In this document: one piece after another, positions 1-8,679 of the stretch
Layout of the letters: the number at the start of each line of letters is the position of its first letter
Position numbering within the stretch: the first letter of the stretch is position 1
Assembly (NCBI GenBank): GCA_964541895.1
Contig: CAZISM010000042.1
Span: 1-41,259 of the forward strand
Origin: CAZISM01 sp964541895
Lineage (GTDB): Bacteria; Zhuqueibacterota; Zhuqueibacteria; Residuimicrobiales; Residuimicrobiaceae
Length of the DNA stretch: 41,259 nt
Direction of reading: 5' to 3'
The notes under the pieces: model-generated
The model's input: only the letters and a program-made list of their open reading frames with translations
What the model was told of the DNA's origin: nothing
Database searches by the model: none
Made by a program: the position numbers and the translations under genes

Positions 1-1067
1 CCGCCGATGGCGATCATGTTCAGCCCCTCCACGCCGCGAACGGTGCCGCGGGCAAAGCCGCCATCCAGCGTGAGCACTGTTTCCGAGGCAATGTCGAAAT
101 GGGCCGTCCACAGCTGTTTCCAGCCGTCCCAGGTGGGTACGCGGGTGCTGTCCTCCAGCAATGTATGATAGGAACTCTGATATTGGCGCCAGGACTCTGA
201 CCGGTAAAAAGAATCGCTGCTGGCGAATTCATTGATGTTAAAGACCACCACCCGGATCGCATCAAAATCCTCATACTCGACGGTGGTGCTGATGGAAATC
301 TCGTCCATCCGTCCCCAGAACTGATAGGCGATGTAATAGTCCGACCAGCCGGCGCCGATGAGCGTCTGGCGGGTGGAGGCGGTGATCGGTCCGGTAAAGT
401 CGATTTCGTGATCCAGCTTGTCGTCGAGTTTCAATCCCAGTTTGCCGGAGTTAAAATAGGCTTCCAGCTTGTACCAGCGTTTCGCAGCCAGCGTCGTTGT
501 GCCGTCGACCTGAACCACCTTGCCGGTCTGTTTGACGCGCAAAAAAAGCCGGCCGGCGAGCAGGCCGATGGTATAGCCGCCGTTTATATCGTGGCGATCC
601 AGCAACCGCTGTTCGCTCGTGAGCAGCGGCTCCTTGATATAAAAATAAAAACGGATCGTAAAACCATGGTTGGCGTTCAGCTCGTCGTGCGACGGCAGCA
701 TGGCATAGGAATTCACCCGCTGAAAATCCAGCGCCCTTTTCAACGTCGCCGTCGCCGAGGTGTCGACGCGCGTTACATTATACAGATAGGCGTTGTTGCC
801 GTACCGGGAATCATCGTTGAGGTCATTGCCCGATGCTTCATCGCAATGCAGCAGCAGCACCTGTTCGGTGACCATGCGGGCCGCTTTGGCCAGCCGGCGG
901 CTGTTCGCCGGATTGAACAGGGTGGGCAGAGAGGGCTGATCCACCTGTTTGAGGTCCAGACGAATGGCATGGCGTTCGGACGAATCGGTGATACGGCGTT
1001 CACAGCCGGACCAGAGAAACGAACCCAGAACGATTAAACACGGGGTGCAAAGTCTGACTAGTCTCAT
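1..1067 (-). CDS. LamG-like lipoprotein, C-terminus beyond window
   Basis: This reading frame is open from the ATG at 1067 to the window edge, giving 355 codons with no stop, so the C-terminus is missing. The N-terminus is a short basic segment, a hydrophobic stretch and then FLWSGC, which reads as a lipoprotein signal. Trp at the -3 position of the lipobox is not ideal. Residues of about 65-230 look like a concanavalin A/LamG jelly roll: a start like LLLHCDEASG, then GFTIRFYFYI and RWYKLEAYFNSGKLGLKLDD. This fold usually binds glycans or forms part of surface proteins. It is the last visible gene of the minus-strand run, 99 nt after the barrel gene. Function is not identifiable. The other ATG at 1071 is in a different frame. 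Confidence 0.75.
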   Translation of the reverse strand, partial: MRLVRLCTPCLIVLGSFLWSGCERRITDSSERHAIRLDLKQVDQPSLPTLFNPANSRRLAKAARMVTEQVLLLHCDEASGNDLNDDSRYGNNAYLYNVTRVDTSATATLKRALDFQRVNSYAMLPSHDELNANHGFTIRFYFYIKEPLLTSEQRLLDRHDINGGYTIGLLAGRLFLRVKQTGKVVQVDGTTTLAAKRWYKLEAYFNSGKLGLKLDDKLDHEIDFTGPITASTRQTLIGAGWSDYYIAYQFWGRMDEISISTTVEYEDFDAIRVVVFNINEFASSDSFYRSESWRQYQSSYHTLLEDSTRVPTWDGWKQLWTAHFDIASETVLTLDGGFARGTVRGVEGLNMIAIG

Positions 1068-1166
1068 ACATCGCTCTTTATTTAGCACGATCGACCATTC
1101 ATACACGATAACGAATAAAGAAACAGCCCTGGCAGACACCGGATTCCGGAGCCGCCCTGGGTGGTC

Positions 1167-2282
1167 TCAGAGGAGCACCTTAAAACCGATGGATCCGCGC
1201 AGGCCCTTGATGGAATAGTCGGTGCCGAAATCCATGGTGCCCAAATAAAAACAGAGATCGGAGTAAAACAGATAGCGCGACGAGAGGCTGCGGCTGTAGC
1301 CGCCGCCCACGCCGACGACCGTAGCTCCGCCCACGTCATACGCATTGTTGGAATAGAGCCGTCCCTCGAGCAGGCCGTGCACGGTGCTGTACGAATTGAG
1401 CGGCAAAAAGCCCTTGGCCGAGAGTTCCAGTTCATTGCCGTTGCTGTTCTGCCGTTCCGGGATCAAATCGCCGGAACCGACCTTATTTTTAGCGCGAATG
1501 CGGTCCCGCAAGGCCAAGAGCCAGCTGATCCGCTCGCCCGGCATATGCAGCATACCCTGCAAGGTGATACGATTGCCGGCCTTGAACACCTCTGTGCCCT
1601 CCACCCGGTCCGAGCTGTACACGGTATAGCTGGCATCAACCATGAGTTTATTTTTTCTTCCCAGCGGCTGATCGAGGGCGCAGGTCACATTTATTTCATC
1701 GCCGGGATTATATTTGACCGTGGCGTTCTCGATCGGTTCAAACGCGTTGCGCAAGAGAAAGCCCAATCCCAGGCCGAGGACGCGATCGCCCAGGCGTTGG
1801 GCGGTGATCAGTCCCGCGGTGGCGTCCAGCCCCTGTCCCAATATGGGAACGTCAAAATTCAGGGCGTGCAGGGCGAGAATGTTGGCCACGATCAACTCAT
1901 CGCTGGTAAGGGCATGCCGGCCTGTCGGCAAACTCACGCCAAACGTGGCCATGAATTTATCATCGCCGAACAGATACGAGCCGCTTAAGCGGGTATCGGA
2001 AAGTCCATTCAAACCGACGGTGCTGGTGGAGGAATAGCCGCTGAACGCCGGCGACGTAGCCAGGTTTAGCTGCAAGTGTTCGTTGACCGGGACGACAAAG
2101 GTTATGGGAATGGAAACCTGGTGCACAGCGTCGTCTTCCACCATCCAGTATTGAAAACCGGCTGTTGGCGCCAGCATCCTGTTTTTTTCCATCTGGAATA
2201 TCGCGTTTTGCGCCAGGCAGCCGCTGCTCATCGCCGACAGCAGAATCAGAAGCCGGGGCAGATATTTTACTTGGCCAAACAT
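1167..2282 (-). CDS. outer-membrane beta-barrel protein
   Basis: The 371-residue protein has a Sec signal peptide (hydrophobic LLILLSAMSSGCLAQ, residues about 10-25). The rest is alternating amphipathic strands rich in Gly, Ser, Leu and Tyr, ending in the hydrophobic GSIGFKVLL expected for an outer-membrane barrel. The pattern resembles transporter-like barrel families (MetA-pathway phenol-degradation or DUF3187 type), but I cannot assign one. The ATG at 2282 has AGGA seven bases upstream. It lies 24 nt downstream of the TPR-CsgG-like gene and is probably co-transcribed with it, so the three may form an envelope module. The substrate is unknown. Confidence 0.7.
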   Translation of the reverse strand: MFGQVKYLPRLLILLSAMSSGCLAQNAIFQMEKNRMLAPTAGFQYWMVEDDAVHQVSIPITFVVPVNEHLQLNLATSPAFSGYSSTSTVGLNGLSDTRLSGSYLFGDDKFMATFGVSLPTGRHALTSDELIVANILALHALNFDVPILGQGLDATAGLITAQRLGDRVLGLGLGFLLRNAFEPIENATVKYNPGDEINVTCALDQPLGRKNKLMVDASYTVYSSDRVEGTEVFKAGNRITLQGMLHMPGERISWLLALRDRIRAKNKVGSGDLIPERQNSNGNELELSAKGFLPLNSYSTVHGLLEGRLYSNNAYDVGGATVVGVGGGYSRSLSSRYLFYSDLCFYLGTMDFGTDYSIKGLRGSIGFKVLL

Positions 2283-2306
2283 ATTCGAGTCCTGTTCTTT
2301 GGATGC

Positions 2307-3683
2307 CTATGGTTTGATCGGTAACCGGATTTGCACCTCCAGCGGCACGGTGGCGCCGAACGAGGTGCTGCCGCTTTCTGTCGTCGGCTTGCGCGACTCT
2401 ACACTGGGAACAAACCCGGAGCTGATTTGCGCAGCAGCCCGATTCATCAGAGAGAGGGATCGCTCCGTTGGTGCCGGCCCGGCCAGGTCTATGCCGGCCG
2501 GAGGGGGTGCGGCGGCATCGGCCTCGCGAAGGGGTTTAGAAAAATCAGCGCGTGTTACAACCGGCATCTGCACGGCGGAGGCAAAGGTGGAAAACGCATT
2601 GCTGCGCTCCAGATTGTTCTTCGCCAATTGAAAACCGGGATCCTGTTTGAGCGCAGCGGAAAACTCCTGCTGGGCCGATTCCCAGTTTCCCTGATCCATC
2701 TGATCCAGTCCGCGACAGAAGGCCATAAACGCCAGCAGATTTTTCGTCGGTATCCTCTGGATGGCTGCTTTTTCTTCACTGCTCAGGGTGATGCCCATGG
2801 CGTCAATGACATCGAACGCCAGGTTCTTCTCCAACTGGTAGAAATCCAGCAGACTGCCGCTGACCCTGGCGGCTTCGTTTCGCTGCACGGTTTTGATGTT
2901 CGCCAGGGCGGCATCGATGCGCAGCGCCTGATTCTCCAGTCCGGTCAGGGTGCCCTGTACAACCTGAGCAGCGCCCAGCAGCTTGCCCATCCGCGGGGCC
3001 GTCTCTTCCCGCACCAGACCGGTCATGCCCAGACCCATCTCTTCCATCAACTGCTGCAGCCGCGCCCGTTCCACCACGGTCAATGATTTCACCTGCGACA
3101 AATCGGTGATCAGCATTTCCGTCAATCCTTTTTGCAGCGGCTCCAGTTCCTGATTGCCGCTGCTGTTGACAAAATAGAGCACTGCCACGGACTGATCGGG
3201 AATGGCCGACACCTGGATGTTCTGCTCCATCTGCAGCATGGCTTTGGTCTGCTCTTCCATCTGTTTCTGCAGCAATACCAGCATCCGGTTTTCGACGACG
3301 CGACGCAATTTGTTAAACGGGCTGATCTCCGTATAGTGCCGATAGCTCTCAATGGCTTTTTCGTATTGTCCCAGCGCCTCCGAGGTCAGGCCGAGATAGT
3401 ACTGGGAAAGAAAGTCTTTGGGATTGCGGCTCAGGCTCAAGCGGATAAATTTCTGTGCGATCGCGCTCTTGCCCTTGTGGTGCAGGGCGATGCCGATATC
3501 GCGGATGGCGTCGGTGTTGCGATAGTCTTCGACAATGGCGCCGCGCAGTTCGGTCAGAGCCCGTTCATATTGCGCCTGCTCCAACGCCTTGTGACCGCGC
3601 GCATAATAGGACGAGGCGCAGCCGAGAAAGAGCAGCAGCGCCGACGCCATGCAAATCGACAACATCAGGATTTTTCGGACCAT
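2307..3683 (-). CDS. TPR lipoprotein with CsgG-like domain
   Basis: The 458-residue protein begins with a lipoprotein signal (LLLFLGC, Cys at about 22). Two to three TPR-like helical repeats follow (about 27-130; ARGHKALEQAQYERAL and YYLGLTSEALGQYEKAIESY). Residues of about 160-310 form a CsgG/curli-assembly-like domain (SVAVLYFVNSSG, LTVVERARLQQLMEEMGLG, LLGAAQVVQGTL), and a further TPR-like stretch lies near 340-380. CsgG forms an outer-membrane secretion channel in curli systems. No curlin or CsgE/F-type gene is visible here, so secretion is not shown. The ATG at 3683 has GAGG five bases upstream and begins 7 nt after the preceding CsgG-like gene ends, implying translational linkage. Confidence 0.8.
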   Translation of the reverse strand: MVRKILMLSICMASALLLFLGCASSYYARGHKALEQAQYERALTELRGAIVEDYRNTDAIRDIGIALHHKGKSAIAQKFIRLSLSRNPKDFLSQYYLGLTSEALGQYEKAIESYRHYTEISPFNKLRRVVENRMLVLLQKQMEEQTKAMLQMEQNIQVSAIPDQSVAVLYFVNSSGNQELEPLQKGLTEMLITDLSQVKSLTVVERARLQQLMEEMGLGMTGLVREETAPRMGKLLGAAQVVQGTLTGLENQALRIDAALANIKTVQRNEAARVSGSLLDFYQLEKNLAFDVIDAMGITLSSEEKAAIQRIPTKNLLAFMAFCRGLDQMDQGNWESAQQEFSAALKQDPGFQLAKNNLERSNAFSTFASAVQMPVVTRADFSKPLREADAAAPPPAGIDLAGPAPTERSLSLMNRAAAQISSGFVPSVESRKPTTESGSTSFGATVPLEVQIRLPIKP

Positions 3684-3690
3684 AGGTGCC

Positions 3691-4377
3691 TCACTTGGAT
3701 GTTACGGCCTTGAGCCGTTCTTTCGCCCTGGTATAGCCGGAATTCTTCTTGAGCGCCGCTTCATACATGCGCGCGGCCGTTTTGTAATCTTTGGCGTCCT
3801 CGAATTCCAGGCCTTTGGCATAATAGAGCGCCGCGTCGAACGAAGTGTTGTCCACTGTAGCAAGCCGGGTGGCGTCTGTTTTGGAGAGGTGTACGTTCAG
3901 ATCCTGCGAAATTTTCACGATCAACGTGGCGATGAGTTTATAAAGATCTTTAGGCTGGCCGGTGGCTTCTTCCGCCTTGACAGTGACGCCGCTTTCCACC
4001 TCGACCATACGGACGTCGACGCGCAGCTTTTTGTCCAGCATCATCATATAGGAGCCGAAGAGCAGGTAACGGGCGCCGAGCAGTTTACCGACTTCCTGCG
4101 CGGTTTTGCCGGACACCACTCCGGCCTGCGCCAGTTTCATCTCTTCCAGCAGCTCCTGCAGCTTATTGCGCTCCACCACCTGAAACGCGGCGATTTTGCC
4201 GAGTTCGGTGATGAACATGTCAGCCAACCCCTTGCTCAGAGGCGCCATTTCGCTGCGCTGGGCGAGAGAATTGTTTTCGAAATAGAGCACTGCAATGGTT
4301 TGGCGGTCAGCCGCTTGCAGCAGGCTGCCGATTGTCAGCCCGAGGAGTAACAGTAACTTTTTCATACCTCTACCCAT
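3691..4377 (-). CDS. CsgG-like exported protein with C-terminal TPR-like tail
   Basis: The 228-residue protein has an N-terminal signal (KKLLLLLGLTIGSLLQA). A CsgG-type domain follows: TIAVLYFENNS at about 27-37, FQVVERNKLQELLEEM at about 67-82, and KLLGARYLLFGSYMMMLDKKLRVDVRMVEVESG at about 97-130. The C-terminus carries a TPR-like unit (AALYYAKGLEFEDAKDYKTAARMYEAAL). It is a paralogue of the next gene but lacks that gene's lipobox and N-terminal TPRs. The ATG at 4377 has AAGGA nine bases upstream. A second ATG four codons later (4365) is also possible. It lies 29 nt after the K+ channel gene in the same run. It may act in outer-membrane assembly or stability, but this is not demonstrable from sequence. 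Confidence 0.8.
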   Translation of the reverse strand: MGRGMKKLLLLLGLTIGSLLQAADRQTIAVLYFENNSLAQRSEMAPLSKGLADMFITELGKIAAFQVVERNKLQELLEEMKLAQAGVVSGKTAQEVGKLLGARYLLFGSYMMMLDKKLRVDVRMVEVESGVTVKAEEATGQPKDLYKLIATLIVKISQDLNVHLSKTDATRLATVDNTSFDAALYYAKGLEFEDAKDYKTAARMYEAALKKNSGYTRAKERLKAVTSK

Positions 4378-4406
4378 ACCTAACGGTCCTTAAGGCTCGC
4401 AACAGC

Positions 4407-5486
4407 CTATTTGATTCCTGCCATCTTTTTCAATATGGAAATCTGCTCGTCTGTGCCAATTACCAGCAGCACATCCTCCGGCTGCAACACCGTCGTGCCC
4501 GGCGGATTGATCAGCATGGCCTGCCCCGCTTTTTGGATGCCCAGCACCAGGGCGCCATGGGTGTCGCGCTTGATGAACGACTCTTCCAGTTTGAGACCGA
4601 CGAGGTGACTGTGGTCGTGCAACGGCATCCGCTCCAACCTCAGGCCATAGGTGTTGGCCGGCGAAAAGGCCTCCAAAAAATCGACAATATCCGGTGTCAG
4701 CATCAGGGCGGCCATGCGGCGGGCGCCGATTTCATAAGGACTTACCACCCGGTTGGCGCCGGCGCGCAGCATCTTCTTATGACTGGCTTCACCGACCCCA
4801 CGGGAGATGATGTACATTTTGTCATTGAGCGCACGGGCGGTGAGAACGAGGTAGACGTTGGCGGTATCGTCCGAGATGGCGCTGATCAGACCAGAGGCGT
4901 GGCGGATGCCGCATTTCAGCAAAATATCATCGTCCGTCGCTTCACCGACGGCGGCGATGTATCCCAGGCTGAGAGCGGCATCAATCTTGGCCGGATCGGT
5001 GTCTATGACGATGAAATCCCTGCCAGCCGCCGCCAGGCAGGCGCACACCTCCACACCGATCTTGCCATAACCGCAGACAATGATATGTTGTTTCAGGGCT
5101 GTCAGCTCTCTGACCATGCGTCGTCCCTTAACAATGTCCAGGAGCGTACCTTCCACCAGGAAGGCGGTTATGGTGGCGACAGCGTAGCCGCCGACACCGA
5201 TGCCGAGAAAAATCAGCAAAATCGTAAAAGCGCGGCCGCCGGCATCCATCTTGTGCACTTCGGCAAAGCCGACGGTTGCCACGGTGATGGTGGTCATGTA
5301 GAACGCATCAAAAAGCGACCAGTTGCCGATGAATGTGTATCCCAGCGTGCCGACCATGAGCACGGCCAGGATCAGCAGTGCCGCCACATAGAATTTTTTG
5401 ATCAGCACCGTCCATGGATAGGCCGCGCCGACGGCTTTCAAATCCACTCGGGGAAAAACAAGGCGTCGCGAATTTCTATCGCCCAT
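4407..5486 (-). CDS. two-TM potassium channel with RCK (TrkA-N/TrkA-C) domains
   Basis: I place the start at the ATG at 5486 (359 residues). It overlaps the last 11 nt of carB and has GGAAAGAG about ten bases upstream. A longer frame begins at 5576 but lies inside carB. Residues of about 27-50 and 85-112 are membrane helices flanking a pore loop with filter TVGFAE (71-76) in place of the usual TVGYGD/E. An RCK/TrkA-N Rossmann domain follows, with GYGKIG at 139-144 and an acidic end of strand 2 (VIDTD). A TrkA-C-like domain is near the C-terminus. This is the MthK-type layout: an inner-membrane K+ channel gated by ligand binding to RCK. The ligand and the effect of the Ala in the filter are unknown. 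Confidence 0.88.
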   Translation of the reverse strand: MGDRNSRRLVFPRVDLKAVGAAYPWTVLIKKFYVAALLILAVLMVGTLGYTFIGNWSLFDAFYMTTITVATVGFAEVHKMDAGGRAFTILLIFLGIGVGGYAVATITAFLVEGTLLDIVKGRRMVRELTALKQHIIVCGYGKIGVEVCACLAAAGRDFIVIDTDPAKIDAALSLGYIAAVGEATDDDILLKCGIRHASGLISAISDDTANVYLVLTARALNDKMYIISRGVGEASHKKMLRAGANRVVSPYEIGARRMAALMLTPDIVDFLEAFSPANTYGLRLERMPLHDHSHLVGLKLEESFIKRDTHGALVLGIQKAGQAMLINPPGTTVLQPEDVLLVIGTDEQISILKKMAGIK

Positions 5487-8400
5487 GTTGCTGGTACTCT
5501 TTCCAGCTTTTGATCTGCAGGTCCTTGACCGTTTTCCTGGATATGGCCTCGACAAATCGTCGCGCCAGCTGCACATTGGTGAACAGCGGTATGGCGAAAT
5601 CCACGGCCGCGCGCCTGATCATGTAATCGTTGGTGAGCTCTTCTTCCTGATAGTTCTTGGGAATATTGATCACCAGATCGATCTTGCGCTCGCGCAGATA
5701 ATCCATCACGTTCGGCGATTTGCCCGATAACGGCCAATGGAGCTGCCTGACCTTGATGCCGTTCTCCTCCATGAATCGCGCCGTGCCGCCGGTGGCATAG
5801 AAATTCATGCCCATCGCCTCGAGCTTGCGGGTGCTGGCGAGAAAATCGGCCTTGGTCTCGATGGGGCCGGTGGACAACAGCACGTTCCGGATCGGCAGTT
5901 TGTAGCCGACAGACAGGAGTGATTTCAGAAACGCTTCATCAAAATCGTCACCCAGGCAGGCCACTTCGCCGGTAGAGGCCATCTCCACCCCCAGGGTGGG
6001 ATCAGCGCCGCTCAAACGTGTGAACGAGAACTGGGGCGCTTTGACACCGACATATTCCAGATCGAACACCGAGCCGGCATAGTGAGGCACATGATGCCCG
6101 AGAATGACGCGCGTGGCGAGGTCGATAAAGTTGACGCCGAAAATCTTGGAGACGAAGGGAAAACTGCGCGACGCGCGCAGATTGCATTCGATGACCTTGA
6201 CCTCGTTATCCTTGGCCACGAACTGGATGTTGAACGGCCCGTCGATCTTGAGCGTATGGGCGATCTGGCGCGCAATTTTTTTCACACGGCGCGTGGTCTC
6301 CAGAAAAGTCCGTTGCGGCGGCAGCACCATGGTGGCATCGCCGGAATGGACGCCGGCGTTTTCCACATGTTCGGTGATGGCATACACCAGCAGCTCGCCC
6401 TTTTGCGCGACGGCGTCGATTTCAATTTCCTTGGCGTTTTCGATAAACTTGGAAATCACCACCGGATGATCCGTGGAAATGACCGAAGCTTTGTCAAGAT
6501 ACTTTTCCAGTTCGTCATCGTTGGAAGCCACGCTCATGGCCGCGCCGCTGAGCACATAGGACGGCCGGATGAGCACCGGATAGCCGACGGTGTTGGCGAA
6601 TTCCTCCGCCTTTTTCATCGCACTCAATTCCGCCCACGCCGGCTGATCGATCTGCAGGTCGTCCAGCAACTTGGAAAATTTGTGGCGGTCTTCGGCGCTG
6701 TCGATGGACATGGGCGAAGTGCCGAGCACGCGCACGCCGGCGCGATGCAGCTTGAGCGCGAGGTTGTTGGGGATCTGTCCGCCCATGGAGATGATGATGC
6801 CGATGGGCTTTTCTTTTTCATAGATATCGACCACCGATTCGAAACTCAGCTCGTCAAAATAGAGCTTGTCGCAGACATCGTAATCGGTGCTCACGGTCTC
6901 GGGATTACAGTTGACCATGATGGTGGTGTAGCTGAGCGCCTTGGCCGTCATCACCGAGTTGACGCAGCACCAGTCAAACTCCACCGAGCTGCCGATGCGA
7001 TAGGCGCCGCCGCCCAGCACCATGACGGAATTGCGGTCGGTAAAGGTCAGATCGTCTTCGCTGCCGTTGTAGGTAAGGTAGAGATAATTGGTCTGCGCCG
7101 GGTATTCGGCCGCCAGCGTGTCGATCTGCTTCACCACAGGCGTCAAGCCATAGCTCTTGCGCAAATCGCGGACCTCGGCCTCTTGTTTCTCCAAAGCCCG
7201 GGCGATCTGTTTGTCGGCAAAGCCGAGCTGCTTGGCTTCCAGCAGGATATCCCGTGGACAGCGCTGTTCGCCGACGGATTGCAGGCGATGTTCCATTTCG
7301 ACGATGTTGCGGATTTTGTAGAGGAACCAGCGGTCGATGTGGGTCAAGCCATGGATCTGGTCGATGGACATGCCCTTTTTAAGCGCTTCCGGAATGGCCA
7401 GGGCGCGCAGGTCCGTGGGCTCGGACAGCGCCAGTTCCAGATCATCGAATTCAACAGGTCGGCCCAATACAAGTCCGTCCAGACCGGTCTCGAGCATACG
7501 CAGGCCTTTTTGCAGCGCCTCCTCGAATTTACGCCCGATCGCCATAATCTCGCCCACGGACTTCATGCTGGAACCGAGCTTTTTCGAAACCAGACGGAAC
7601 TTTTTCAGATCCCAACGCGGAATCTTGACGACGACATAATCCAGCGCCGGCTCAAAGCTGGACTTGGTCACCCGCGTAATCGAGTTGGGCAATTCGCTGA
7701 GACTGTGGCCCAGGGCCAGCTTGGCCGCCACAAAAGCCAACGGATAGCCGGTAGCCTTGGAAGCCAGCGCCGAACTGCGCGAAAGACGGGCGTTGATTTC
7801 AATGACGCGATAATCTTCGGACCCGGGATTAAGGGCGTACTGGATGTTGCATTCGCCGATGATGCCCAGGTGGCGTACCGTACGGATGGCGATCTCGCGC
7901 AACATGTGATATTCACGGTTGGTCAGAGTCTGGCTCGGCGCCACCACAATGCTCTCGCCGGTGTGAATGCCCATGGGATCGAAATTTTCCATGTTGCACA
8001 CCGACAGACAGTTGTCGAACTGGTCGCGCACGATTTCATATTCGACCTCTTTCCAGCCCAACAGATACTCTTCCACCAGGATCTGGTTGGTATAGGCGAA
8101 CGCCTTTTCAGCGCGTTCCTGCAGCTCCTCGGGTGTGCGGCAAATTCCGGATCCCAGTCCGCCCAGCGCATAGGCGATGCGCACCATGACCGGATAGCCG
8201 ATCTCTTCGGCCACGCGAAGCGCATCCGGCAAATTAGTCACGGCCTGACTACGCGGCACCCTGACATCTATTTGTTTCAACTTGGCCACAAAAAGATCGC
8301 GGTCTTCCGTGTTCATGATCGCCTGCACCGGGGTGCCCAGTACGTTGACGCCATAGCGCCGCAGCACGCCCTCCTTCTCGAGCGCCACCCCGCAATTCAA

Positions 8401-8679
8401 CGCGGTTTGGCCGCCAAAGCTCAAAAGAATGCCATCCGGCCGCTCTTTCTTGATCACCTGTTCGACAAAATAGGGCGTGACCGGCAGAAAATAAACTTCG
8501 TCAGCCAGATCTTCAGAGGTTTGTATGGTAGCGATATTGGGATTTACGAGGATGGTCCGAATTCCCTCTTCTTTCAACGCCTTGATGGCCTGACTGCCGG
8601 AATAATCAAACTCGCCGGCTTCGCCGATTTTTAAAGCAGAACTGCCAAGAATTATTACTTTATTCGGGTTAGGTATCAT
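5476..8679 (-). CDS. carB: carbamoyl-phosphate synthase large subunit, CAD-like type
   Basis: The 1067-residue protein is full length (E. coli CarB is about 1073). It makes carbamoyl phosphate from bicarbonate, ammonia and two ATP for pyrimidine and arginine synthesis in the cytoplasm. Two homologous synthetase halves each hold an ATP-grasp domain (about 130-335 and 675-870), and the C-terminal MGS-like regulatory domain spans about 940-1060. Motifs such as GEAGEFDYSGSQAIKALKEE, NPNIATIQTS, ALGGLGSG and the C-terminal YMIRRAAVDFAIPL match animal CAD and Bacteroidetes enzymes better than the E. coli type (GQACEFDYSGAQA, NSNPATIMTD). The ATG overlaps the carA stop as ATGA, with AGGA seven bases upstream. 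Confidence 0.98.
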   Translation of the reverse strand: MIPNPNKVIILGSSALKIGEAGEFDYSGSQAIKALKEEGIRTILVNPNIATIQTSEDLADEVYFLPVTPYFVEQVIKKERPDGILLSFGGQTALNCGVALEKEGVLRRYGVNVLGTPVQAIMNTEDRDLFVAKLKQIDVRVPRSQAVTNLPDALRVAEEIGYPVMVRIAYALGGLGSGICRTPEELQERAEKAFAYTNQILVEEYLLGWKEVEYEIVRDQFDNCLSVCNMENFDPMGIHTGESIVVAPSQTLTNREYHMLREIAIRTVRHLGIIGECNIQYALNPGSEDYRVIEINARLSRSSALASKATGYPLAFVAAKLALGHSLSELPNSITRVTKSSFEPALDYVVVKIPRWDLKKFRLVSKKLGSSMKSVGEIMAIGRKFEEALQKGLRMLETGLDGLVLGRPVEFDDLELALSEPTDLRALAIPEALKKGMSIDQIHGLTHIDRWFLYKIRNIVEMEHRLQSVGEQRCPRDILLEAKQLGFADKQIARALEKQEAEVRDLRKSYGLTPVVKQIDTLAAEYPAQTNYLYLTYNGSEDDLTFTDRNSVMVLGGGAYRIGSSVEFDWCCVNSVMTAKALSYTTIMVNCNPETVSTDYDVCDKLYFDELSFESVVDIYEKEKPIGIIISMGGQIPNNLALKLHRAGVRVLGTSPMSIDSAEDRHKFSKLLDDLQIDQPAWAELSAMKKAEEFANTVGYPVLIRPSYVLSGAAMSVASNDDELEKYLDKASVISTDHPVVISKFIENAKEIEIDAVAQKGELLVYAITEHVENAGVHSGDATMVLPPQRTFLETTRRVKKIARQIAHTLKIDGPFNIQFVAKDNEVKVIECNLRASRSFPFVSKIFGVNFIDLATRVILGHHVPHYAGSVFDLEYVGVKAPQFSFTRLSGADPTLGVEMASTGEVACLGDDFDEAFLKSLLSVGYKLPIRNVLLSTGPIETKADFLASTRKLEAMGMNFYATGGTARFMEENGIKVRQLHWPLSGKSPNVMDYLRERKIDLVINIPKNYQEEELTNDYMIRRAAVDFAIPLFTNVQLARRFVEAISRKTVKDLQIKSWKEYQQHGR

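Noticed and set aside
4332..5513. A 393-codon plus-strand frame
   Set aside because: It is antisense to the K+ channel gene, with no domain or start signal.
6082..8634. An 850-codon open frame on plus, opposite carB
   Set aside because: It mirrors carB, which is certain from its motifs; the product is His/Gln/Arg-rich with no known domain. Long antisense frames are common in GC-rich genes.
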